DNA from: an uncultured bacterium
GTDB taxonomy: Bacteria > Verrucomicrobiota > Kiritimatiellia > CAIKKV01 > CAITUY01
Assembly: GCA_903895695.1 (NCBI GenBank)
Contig: CAITUY010000089.1
Location: 1-33,664 of the forward strand
Length of the DNA stretch: 33,664 nt
Reading direction: 5' to 3'
Shown here: positions 6,847 through 14,547 of the stretch, piece after piece
How the letters are laid out: every line of letters starts with the position of its first letter
Position numbering within the stretch: position 1 is the stretch's first letter
Position numbers and translations under genes: made by a program
Notes under the pieces: generated by a model
Told to the model about the DNA's origin: nothing
What the model saw: only the letters and a program-made list of their open reading frames with translations
Databases searched by the model: none

Positions 6847-7893
6847 TCACCCTGTCGCGACAGACGCGAAGGCTCGCAAGGGCAGGCTGTAGAGACTGCG
6901 AACGCCTCGGGTATAGTCGTCGTGCGCACGGAACTCGCGGGGTGTTGGGTAGACGATCTGTACGTCATCCTGGATTGCGCGGAACAGGCCTACCGCCACC
7001 GCTTGCATCTTGCTGCCGGTGGGTGAGACAAGTAATCGTTCAGTTTCCGAATGCTCTCCGTACAAGCGCAGGAGGTAGTCGAGCGTCTCCCTATAGTCGA
7101 AGGTGCTAATGCAGACGCTGTCAGTCGAAGCCAGGTCAATTCGGTTGATTCTGGCTATCGCCTCTGTGCGCCACCTGTTCTCATCCCGCGGGGGAACACC
7201 GTGGATGAAGGTGCACCGAAAGGGTGCCAATTCGTTCTTCAAAGCCGTGAGTTGCTCCGGGCTGAACGATGGAAACGCCACCAACCGCGTTTGATTCGAT
7301 GCGACCGTGGTGGACGATAGCTCTGGCACAACCATGACCTCAAATACTCCGGATGAGAGAAGCAGCAGTGAGGAGAGCGGGTCTGTCTCGGCGTGCCTGA
7401 GCGCATCCGCGACCTCCTGCTGACTGGGTGGGTAGGTGGATGCTTCGGCATATGCGATGGTACAATCCGAGAATCCACCAGTCCGTTGACGTAATGCCAC
7501 CAAACTCTGAACAATCAGGAGACGCGACATGGCCGAGACATCGAGGAAAACTTGCCCTTCGATGCCCTCCAGTTGCCGCATAAACGCATCGCCGAAACCG
7601 GCCGGATTCATGCGGTCATACACAATCTCTGTTTTCCGGATTCCCTCCCGATCACAGACCGCCCTGATCTCACCGAGACGGTTGGCAGGAAGTAGGGGTT
7701 CATAGGTGATGACGACAACTTGGAAAGCCGAAGACCGTGATACCGCGGCTTCGAGCACGGCCAGAACTCGATCCTCAAAACCGGCGCACAACACGAGACA
7801 ATCATCCCCGCAGAACTGAAATTGGGTTATCGACTGAAGGGCCGGCTTCACCAATGCGGCCAGTCGTTCGTCAGGTCGTGTGACCCGGCTCAT
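6847..7893 (-). CDS. Two-domain Rossmann-like protein, possible CARF-like sensor
   Basis: A 348-residue protein, third gene of the block. The N-terminal half has alternating strands and helices with LVLCAGFEDR (33-42), VVVITYEPLLPANR (59-72), VFLDVSAMSRLLI (115-127) and IAYAEASTYPPS (146-157). The C-terminal half repeats a similar logic: VCISTFDYRETL, LLVSPTGSKMQAVAVGLF (287-304), then VQIVYPTPREF (311-321). The PTGSKMQ turn between a strand and a helix resembles the G-T/S-K ligand-binding turn of CARF-type Rossmann domains; this is a fold-level guess, not a family match. No nuclease motif is evident. The ATG overlaps the kinase-ATPase stop (ATGA) and is preceded by GAGAGGAA, so the three proteins are made together. 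It could be the sensor or the effector of the system. Confidence 0.72.
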   Translation of the reverse strand: MSRVTRPDERLAALVKPALQSITQFQFCGDDCLVLCAGFEDRVLAVLEAAVSRSSAFQVVVITYEPLLPANRLGEIRAVCDREGIRKTEIVYDRMNPAGFGDAFMRQLEGIEGQVFLDVSAMSRLLIVQSLVALRQRTGGFSDCTIAYAEASTYPPSQQEVADALRHAETDPLSSLLLLSSGVFEVMVVPELSSTTVASNQTRLVAFPSFSPEQLTALKNELAPFRCTFIHGVPPRDENRWRTEAIARINRIDLASTDSVCISTFDYRETLDYLLRLYGEHSETERLLVSPTGSKMQAVAVGLFRAIQDDVQIVYPTPREFRAHDDYTRGVRSLYSLPLRAFASVATG

Positions 7894-10400
7894 TGTTCTT
7901 CCTCTCCGGCGACCTCAAGTGACAACTCAGTCTGACCCGGCATGGCCCTTCCCTTGGCTAGGGATTGGATGTCATCAGGCGACTGGGCGGCGCGCGCCCG
8001 CATCCGGTCTTCAAACTTGGCGGGTGTCAGGAGAAACTGCTCGAAGTCACCTGGTTCGAGTTCAATGGAATCATGCATACTGAAAGTCAGATTGAAATGA
8101 GGTATCAGAAAGCGCCGCAGGTATAGTCTGGGAACAACCTTCCCTCGACGACTCTTGCCCCGGATGTCCTCGATGAAGACAGAGTAACGCAGCAATTCGT
8201 CGTAAAGCTCTTGGGCTTCGGGGCTCAAGACAAGTGGTTCGTACGGTTCGATCCGTGAGGCCTGCCACGGCGGATTGCCCGTTACGTTTGTGGAATCCCT
8301 GTGCCTAAGGTACGCATGCGCGACGGTCCCGAATGCCGTCACGATCGCCACAAGACGTTCTCCATGTCGCGGAATACTTCGGAGATTCTTCAGAAAGGTT
8401 CCAGCTGCATCTTTGATCGCTTTGTTCTGCACTCGCGTCGATATCCGCGGGTTCGCCTGTGTACTTGCGAGTTCGCCAGGACCACCGCCTTGGTTGACCA
8501 TGTCGCCGACTAGGCTGATTAGGTAGTGGATGTCCCCACTGCAGAGTCTGCATAGCACCTCCTCGCCCCAGAACTCCGGCTTCTTCCCCAAACGAAGTTG
8601 GCGGGCGCTCTCGTTGAAGTTGCTCTCGGCATTACTGCCAAGGAGGTCGCGCAGTTCTCTAACGGGATAGGCTATGGTTGCCGCTGCCAGTCGCCGCCGG
8701 AAGACATCTTCAATGAATTCCAACTTCTGTCCCACCTCGGCGTGAAGGAATACCAAGCCGAGATTGTGAAGGACATACTCGCGGTTCTCTACGTACACCT
8801 TTCCGTCAATATCGCTCTTGGAGAAAGACACGGGGCTCTCGGTCGACAGTTTGAAGAAACAGGTCCCCGCCCGCTGCATGAAAACCCGGTTTAGGTTCTC
8901 TTGCAACGCCTTTGTTACCTTTGGCGATGAGTAGTCATCAATGAGGAAGTAGAACGGCCGGGCCGCGAGGAAGGGAAACGATTCCGCAAGGGCGGTGCAT
9001 GTATTCTGAAGCACCTCCGCGCCGAAACAGTCGCGAATCAGTTGTTTCCTGTCATGCGCAACCCGATGCTTCTCGGCGGCCCATTTGCGTTGCTTTTGGA
9101 GTTCAACGGCGACAGCCCTTAACGTTTCCGTTCCCGGCTGTCGCGGCGGTGGCAGCCTGAGGATTTCCCATAGCCTCTGAGCGGCCCGGGCCTCTGCCTG
9201 CCGAAAATCACTTTGGAAGTACGTGTCGGCCCACCGCTCCAACGACTCCAACAGTTCGTTGAGGAGAGTGGCCGTCACGAAGTGAACCGGCAAGTCCCAT
9301 GCTTCAGGCCGTTCCGGCAACGCATAGCGAGGGAAGGCGAAGTAGAGGTCGTCGCATCGGTAGTAGATGCCGATCTGCGTGATTTTTTCCGGAGTCGCTT
9401 CGGTGACTCGCATCTGGTGCCGGAGGCTCATGCTCCTGAAGACCGTGCTCTTACCGCATCCGCGTGGCCCCGTCACAACAAGGTTGTTCCTGCTTTCCAT
9501 CTCCCTGAGGCCCAAGAACCGATCAGAATACAACGCCCTGAGCAGGAATGGCGCGTCCCCAATCTGTTCGCAACTCAGGAAGTCGAATGGCGTCTGAAGG
9601 CGGGCCGTGTCGTTGTCGCCCTCATGGTCGATCTCCGCATTCAGTTCACGCAGACGAACGAAGAGCCCGCGCGGATTCCTTGTCAACGGGTCTCGTGTCG
9701 GGTCTTGTTCAGTCAGGTGCCGGGCAAGGAATTGGTGGTTCAGTGCATTGAAGAGGTGTTTGTCCCGCGGAGAACAGGTCTGGTAGTTGACGACCTCAAG
9801 CAGTTGTCGAAGAACGACGGCCAACTGGAGATAGTCATCCTTGAAGCGGGCTTCGCTGGTCACGCTGGCCACACCGAAATCCGTAACGCGGAACGCGAAC
9901 CGAGGGCCGGTCAAGGCATAGGAGGCCCGATCTTCGACAAGCACATTCCCCGCATGTAGGTCACCGTGCGTAACTCCCACTGTGGACATCTCGTTGAATA
10001 GATCAAACATCGCCTCGAGAAATTGAACCACAAGCGGTACCGATATTTCGGTCCGGCGTTTTGCGATGAACTTTCCCAGATTCGGACCGTCCACGAAGTC
10101 GGCGACTAGGACAACGCAATCGATGTTTGCCTTTGGGTCGGTCCAGTCCCTCAAGTCCGCAAAACGCACAACTGCGGGGTTACGCAGAGCGTTGGCCTTC
10201 TCCACCTCCGCACGCCACCGGTCCTGGAGATTCGCTCTTGGTATGATTTTGCACGCGAAGTCGCGTTGCAGTTCGTCAGAGTGAGCGCGAAACACATGCC
10301 CATCGTTGCCACTGCCGATCAACTCAACCATCACAAGATCCTGCCTGCTCGGCAGTCGCTTGCCCGGGAACCATGTTGAGTCTGGGAGGTTGGCGCGCAT
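7890..10400 (-). CDS. Ser/Thr protein kinase fused to ORC/Cdc6-like P-loop ATPase
   Basis: An 836-residue fusion. Residues 20-250 form a eukaryotic-type kinase with a glycine loop IGSGNDGHVF (28-37), a candidate ATP lysine K51 in ACKII, a catalytic loop HGDLHAGNVL (145-154, H-G-D replacing H-R-D) and DFG at 174-176, so it looks active. Residues about 270-640 form an ATPase with Walker A GPRGCGKST (311-319), Walker B FYFLIDDYS (483-491), and a strand ending FFKLST as a sensor-1 candidate. The remainder is helical, winged-helix-like. The second half resembles the bacterial ORC/Cdc6-family or STAND-like ATPases found in defence loci. The ATG abuts the methyltransferase TGA with no gap, and AAGGAG lies just upstream inside that gene. 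The protein probably couples phosphorylation to an ATP-driven switch. Confidence 0.85.
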   Translation of the reverse strand: MRANLPDSTWFPGKRLPSRQDLVMVELIGSGNDGHVFRAHSDELQRDFACKIIPRANLQDRWRAEVEKANALRNPAVVRFADLRDWTDPKANIDCVVLVADFVDGPNLGKFIAKRRTEISVPLVVQFLEAMFDLFNEMSTVGVTHGDLHAGNVLVEDRASYALTGPRFAFRVTDFGVASVTSEARFKDDYLQLAVVLRQLLEVVNYQTCSPRDKHLFNALNHQFLARHLTEQDPTRDPLTRNPRGLFVRLRELNAEIDHEGDNDTARLQTPFDFLSCEQIGDAPFLLRALYSDRFLGLREMESRNNLVVTGPRGCGKSTVFRSMSLRHQMRVTEATPEKITQIGIYYRCDDLYFAFPRYALPERPEAWDLPVHFVTATLLNELLESLERWADTYFQSDFRQAEARAAQRLWEILRLPPPRQPGTETLRAVAVELQKQRKWAAEKHRVAHDRKQLIRDCFGAEVLQNTCTALAESFPFLAARPFYFLIDDYSSPKVTKALQENLNRVFMQRAGTCFFKLSTESPVSFSKSDIDGKVYVENREYVLHNLGLVFLHAEVGQKLEFIEDVFRRRLAAATIAYPVRELRDLLGSNAESNFNESARQLRLGKKPEFWGEEVLCRLCSGDIHYLISLVGDMVNQGGGPGELASTQANPRISTRVQNKAIKDAAGTFLKNLRSIPRHGERLVAIVTAFGTVAHAYLRHRDSTNVTGNPPWQASRIEPYEPLVLSPEAQELYDELLRYSVFIEDIRGKSRRGKVVPRLYLRRFLIPHFNLTFSMHDSIELEPGDFEQFLLTPAKFEDRMRARAAQSPDDIQSLAKGRAMPGQTELSLEVAGEEEQ

Positions 10401-11588
10401 TCAGCTCCTTTGGAACACCAAGACGTGTTCGGTCTTCACGCCTTTGCACTCACGTCGCGTCCGGCGCACGTCTGGGATTTGGTCGGCCATGACCGTCTTA
10501 AGGCGGAGCGACGGGGCTTGCTGATGCATGATGGTGACAACGACGTTGGAGGGATGCCCGTCGAAGGTGCGTTTGATTGCTTCGCCGACGACATAGACGC
10601 AATAACCCTTGGGCTTCAGTCCGCGCTCGGCTTTCGTCGCAAGACTGCTCAAGGCGTTAACGAAAGCTTGACGCCGCTGGGTGACGTCGTTGTCCACATT
10701 ATTGGCCAGGTTTGGGGCGATAAACCAAAGCCGAAGGCGGTTGTCCCGGCCGTAGTCGAGCGCATTCATATAGGGCGGACTTGTGATGAGGGCGCCGAAC
10801 TGACGGGGGAGTGTCAAGATCTCGACCGCAGTCTGCCGGAAAGGGAGCACCGCGCGCTTGGTGGGCGTCGCAAAGCGCTTGTAACTGCGGCGAACCTTGG
10901 CGAGCAACCGCGGTTTCAACTCCCGGTAGGCATACATCTCGGGAAAGTCCTGCCGAGGAAACTGGCGATTGCGCAGATAAGGGACCAGATGGCTGCTAGG
11001 GTAGGAGAGGAAGCCTGGCCGCTGGTGATGGAGGATGCCGAGGAAGCAGGCCATCAGGAATTCGTTCCCGGGCCGCCGGCATACCGTCGCGAAATTCAAC
11101 GCCTCACTCAATGTTCTCGGGTGATAAAACTCGCGGACCCATGCCGGAACCTCATTCAAGTCCGGCGCAGGGAGGAGCGCCGCCTCGTCTAGCGCCGTTT
11201 CGGCAAGTACCAGGGCAGCGTCGAGGGACGGAGGTGGAGCCAGTTTGGCCTGCGCCAGAATGCGCGCATAAGAGCTGATGTCCGCCGCCAGAGCGCGCCG
11301 GCCCCTTATCGCGGCCTCAAAGGGAATCGTCCCGGCGCCGGCAAACGGGTCGACCACCAGATCGCCTGGTTCCGAATAGCGTTCGATGAGGTCGGCCGCA
11401 ATGCTGCTCTTGATCTTGCCGATGTACGGTGACAATTGGTGAAGGGAGCACTCGGTGTTCGCGCATGGCAGTTTCCAGCGTGGAGGCGCTGTTCGCACCC
11501 TAATGCCGTTCAGACGCAACGCTGTATTAACCGTAGCCTTCATTTCGGATGTCGGCCGGAGACTATCAGAACGCCCGCCCGGCGCCAA
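10401..11588 (-). CDS. DNA methyltransferase (SPPY class, N4-C or N6-A)
   Basis: A 395-residue amino-DNA methyltransferase. The SAM-binding motif I is DPFAGAGT (80-87), preceded by the typical lead-in PYIGKIKSSIAADLIERYSEPGD. The catalytic motif IV is TSPPY (269-273); SPPY is common in N4-cytosine enzymes but occurs in N6-adenine ones too. The roughly 180 residues between the motifs could hold target recognition. I favour TTG 11588 as start because AAGGAG (plus-strand 11598-11603) lies 9 nt upstream, whereas the in-frame ATG at 11543 has no Shine-Dalgarno sequence. No endonuclease gene is adjacent. It is first in an operon with the kinase-ATPase and the 348-residue protein, so it probably marks self DNA for a defence system or regulates it. 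Confidence 0.87.
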   Translation of the reverse strand: MAPGGRSDSLRPTSEMKATVNTALRLNGIRVRTAPPRWKLPCANTECSLHQLSPYIGKIKSSIAADLIERYSEPGDLVVDPFAGAGTIPFEAAIRGRRALAADISSYARILAQAKLAPPPSLDAALVLAETALDEAALLPAPDLNEVPAWVREFYHPRTLSEALNFATVCRRPGNEFLMACFLGILHHQRPGFLSYPSSHLVPYLRNRQFPRQDFPEMYAYRELKPRLLAKVRRSYKRFATPTKRAVLPFRQTAVEILTLPRQFGALITSPPYMNALDYGRDNRLRLWFIAPNLANNVDNDVTQRRQAFVNALSSLATKAERGLKPKGYCVYVVGEAIKRTFDGHPSNVVVTIMHQQAPSLRLKTVMADQIPDVRRTRRECKGVKTEHVLVFQRS

Positions 11589-11594
11589 CGGTGA

Positions 11595-11635
11595 AGACTC
11601 CTTAGCAGAACGATGGAGGTTTGGGCGCTAAGTCT
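11595..11635 (-). promoter_or_regulatory. Inverted repeat covering the methyltransferase RBS
   Basis: Read on the minus strand, AGAC-TTAGC (plus 11635-11627) can pair with GCTAA-GGA-GTCT (plus 11606-11595), giving 4 + 5 bp around a GGA bulge with a 20-nt loop. The Shine-Dalgarno AAGGAG of the TTG start sits inside the 3' arm. The structure could hide the ribosome-binding site in the mRNA, or the DNA repeat could be an operator for the operon. It lies in the 127-bp divergent space before the SNF2 gene, so a DNA-binding regulator could act on both directions. Confidence 0.4.
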
Positions 11636-11715
11636 GCCGGCGCGCCGCACTCTTGACGCCTGGGTGGATGAAGCGCCATGATCTATGCTTTTCGGGAACC
11701 CCCACGGGAAAGCCC

Positions 11716-14538
11716 ATGGCGTCAACATCACCACTTGAACACGAACCGCGATTGTTCGCCGCCCTGCAGCGTAGCGACGAGCAGGCGGTCGTTGACGGCG
11801 CCGTGGCCGGGGATACTGCCGTCCAGTTGCTTTTCGACGACGAGGGCGCGTACCTGCAAGTCGTGGACGGCAAAGGAAAGCCGCGGGACATCGACTACCG
11901 CGATTGCCGCGGCGCCTTGCGCGAGTTGGTCAAGGCTCTGGGCGCGATTCAGCGCCGCCAGCAAGATCTGGTCGGCTGGGAGCGCAACGCGGAGCGGATT
12001 TACCTGCATCACCACGAACATCTCCTGTGGCCTTTGAGCAAGTGTGAAGCGCTCGTGGACCACGAGCTGGATCCCATCACGTTCGCCTCCACCCCCGTGG
12101 AGGTCGTGCTGGATCTGGCTGCCGACAGGGAGAAGAATCCGCCATGGCTTTCCGGGCGGGTATTGTTGGTTCGCGACGGCGAAACCCTCGCGGCTTCGTC
12201 CGAGTTCCGGTTCGTCAACGAGACGCACATGCTGGTCGGCCGTCAGATCTGCGAGACGCCGCCGATCGGCGAGAACTTCAGGCGCCTGGCGCTGTTCGCG
12301 GACTCCTTTCCTGAGGTCATGCTGGAACGGTGCCTGTCGCTGCTTTTCTCCCACTTTTCGGGCATCGTCGTGCGCTACGACGGGTACGCGACTGTGCCCG
12401 GCGAAGCCGTCCATGCCAGACCGACGTTGGTCTTCCAGGACGTTGATCAGGCCGGCGACCTGCATTTTGACGTGGCCTACACGCTGCCGCGCTTCCCGCT
12501 GGATTTTGTCCGGAACTACGACATCACCCGCGTGGCGGCCCTCAACGAGGCGGAGCAGACGATCGTCGTGCGGGAGGTGGTGTATGGCTCGCTCGCGGAT
12601 GAGCGCCAGAAGTTGACCCGGCTCTTGAGCCGCTATCAGAAGGAACTGGGAGGGTCCGCGGCGGCATTACTACTTGTCGACGAGCACGGGTTTGTGGTCG
12701 GCAAGGCTCTCGCCGCCCTGTTCCTGGCGCGCGAACTGGGCGAACTGGCCCGCCAGTACGTTTTGTTCGGGGCGGAAAAGCTGAAGGCCTATCGCGTCAA
12801 ACCCGTGACGCCTAAGCTAAAGCTGAAGTTGGGCTTTGGTATCGATTTCATGGACGGCGCCGCGGAACTCGAACTCGACGGCGAGACGTTTTCCCTCATG
12901 GACGTGCTGGCGCAACACCGGAAGAACTCGTACGTCACCCTGAGCGACGGAACACAGGCCGTGCTCAATACCGACTACCTGACGAAACTCACCCGTTTGT
13001 TCAAGAAGCACGAGGACGGGGTCCGGGTGTCGTTTTTTGATTTACCACTGATCGAGGAGTTGATCGAGCGAAGTGCGGCTGAAACGGTGTTCGCGAGGGC
13101 GCGCGATGTGTTCCTTGGTTTCAACGCGCTCGCCGGCAAGGCGTTGCCGCCGCCGCCGATTGTCGGCGAACTGCGGCCGTACCAGACGGACGGCGTCAAA
13201 TGGCTCGACTACCTGCACGAACAGGGGCTGGGAGGCTGCCTGGCCGACGATATGGGTCTCGGCAAGACGGTGCAGACCATCGCCCTTCTGTCGCGGCTCT
13301 ATCCGGCGGAGACGACGCCCACGCTTCTGGTCATGCCCCGGAGTCTGCTGTTCAACTGGCAACGCGAACTCGACCGGTTTTGTCCCACCTTGCGCCACTA
13401 TGTCTACCACGGCGCCACGCGCGACTTGGACGCCGCGCTGCGACACCACTTGGTGCTGACGACTTATGGAACGTTACGCGGGAGCATCGAGCAGTTTGTC
13501 GACCGGCAGTTCCTTTATGTCATTCTGGACGAATCCCAGGCGATCAAGAACGCCGACACGCAGATCGCCAAGGCCGTCCTCACGCTCAAGGCGAAGTACC
13601 GCCTGGCCCTCAGTGGAACGCCGATTGAGAACCACCTGGGCGAACTGTACTCGCTCTTCCGTTTTCTCAATCCGGCCATGTTTGGCTCCGAGGGCGAGTT
13701 CAACCGGAACTACGCCGTGCCGATTCACCAGAATGACGACAAGGAAGCCGCGCGGGAATTGCGGCGCAAGATTTATCCCTTCGTCCTGCGGCGACTGAAG
13801 CGCGACGTGCTGAAGGAACTGCCCGAGAAGATCGAGCAGACCCTCTATGTCGACATGAGCGCCGACCAGAAGCGGCTCTACGACACGCGGCGCCGCTTCT
13901 ATTATGAAACGATCAAACGGCGGATTGCCGAGGACGGCATGCATGCCAGCCGGTTCTTCATTCTCGAGGCCCTGCTGGAACTGCGGCAGATCGCGTCCAT
14001 CCCGGAGGAAAAGAGCGAAGGCGCCATCGTCTCGCCGAAACGCGAAACACTCGTCGAAAGCGTTCAAGATGCCGTGCTCAACGGTCACAAGGTTCTGGTC
14101 TTTACCAATTTCCTGGCGGCGGTCGATCTTTTGGCCGGGGATTTCGAGCAACGAGGGATTCGGCACCTGACCATGACCGGCGCCACCGGCAATCGGGAGG
14201 CCCTGGTCAAGCAGTTCCAGAGCCGCGACGACGTCAAGGTGTTCCTCATGACGCTCAAGACGGGCGGCCTCGGCCTCAACCTGACCGCGGCCGATACCGT
14301 GTTCATTTTCGATCCGTGGTGGAACACGGCCGCGGAGCTTCAAGCCGTCGACCGGACGCACCGCATCGGACAGGACCGGACCGTGTTCACGTACAAACTT
14401 ATCGTGCGCGACTCGGTTGAAGAGAAGATCGTCCAACTCCAGGAGCGCAAGAAACGGCTTTTCGACGCCGTGATTTCCAGCGACGGAGTTGCGCTGAAAT
14501 CGCTTTCAGAGGCCGACGTGGACGACATTCTCGGCTAG
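11716..14538 (+). CDS. SNF2-family helicase/ATPase
   Basis: A 940-residue Swi2/Snf2 double-stranded DNA translocase. The C-terminal half (about 485-935) has all helicase hallmarks: Walker A ADDMGLGKT (510-518), a DEAH-type box DESQ (605-608), motif III SGTPIEN (from 633), motif V TGGLGLNLT and motif VI DRTHRIGQD (879-887). The N-terminal 480 residues are a family-type accessory region in which I see no zinc-binding SWIM cysteine cluster. Start choice is uncertain: ATG 11716 has a GGGAAAG only 3 nt away, ATG 11668 has no better signal, and a TTG exists at 11653. The next gene follows after 9 bp, so they form one operon. The protein could remodel DNA-protein complexes, or act with the divergent methyltransferase operon in defence. 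Confidence 0.9.
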   Translation: MASTSPLEHEPRLFAALQRSDEQAVVDGAVAGDTAVQLLFDDEGAYLQVVDGKGKPRDIDYRDCRGALRELVKALGAIQRRQQDLVGWERNAERIYLHHHEHLLWPLSKCEALVDHELDPITFASTPVEVVLDLAADREKNPPWLSGRVLLVRDGETLAASSEFRFVNETHMLVGRQICETPPIGENFRRLALFADSFPEVMLERCLSLLFSHFSGIVVRYDGYATVPGEAVHARPTLVFQDVDQAGDLHFDVAYTLPRFPLDFVRNYDITRVAALNEAEQTIVVREVVYGSLADERQKLTRLLSRYQKELGGSAAALLLVDEHGFVVGKALAALFLARELGELARQYVLFGAEKLKAYRVKPVTPKLKLKLGFGIDFMDGAAELELDGETFSLMDVLAQHRKNSYVTLSDGTQAVLNTDYLTKLTRLFKKHEDGVRVSFFDLPLIEELIERSAAETVFARARDVFLGFNALAGKALPPPPIVGELRPYQTDGVKWLDYLHEQGLGGCLADDMGLGKTVQTIALLSRLYPAETTPTLLVMPRSLLFNWQRELDRFCPTLRHYVYHGATRDLDAALRHHLVLTTYGTLRGSIEQFVDRQFLYVILDESQAIKNADTQIAKAVLTLKAKYRLALSGTPIENHLGELYSLFRFLNPAMFGSEGEFNRNYAVPIHQNDDKEAARELRRKIYPFVLRRLKRDVLKELPEKIEQTLYVDMSADQKRLYDTRRRFYYETIKRRIAEDGMHASRFFILEALLELRQIASIPEEKSEGAIVSPKRETLVESVQDAVLNGHKVLVFTNFLAAVDLLAGDFEQRGIRHLTMTGATGNREALVKQFQSRDDVKVFLMTLKTGGLGLNLTAADTVFIFDPWWNTAAELQAVDRTHRIGQDRTVFTYKLIVRDSVEEKIVQLQERKKRLFDAVISSDGVALKSLSEADVDDILG

Positions 14539-14547
14539 GATATCCCC

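Noticed and set aside
7890..7935. The kinase-ATPase C-terminus contains QTELSL, loosely like a sliding-clamp binding hexapeptide.
   Set aside because: The match is short and lacks the final aromatic residue; chance similarity is likely.
6847..11588. Possible classical restriction-modification or complete BREX/Pgl system.
   Set aside because: No endonuclease, PglZ, BrxA/B/C or Lon-like gene is visible; the kinase-ATPase fusion and the Rossmann-like protein do not fit those systems.
13474..14436. A 320-codon minus-strand open frame opposite the SNF2 gene.
   Set aside because: It is the complement of highly conserved helicase motifs and shows no protein-like features.
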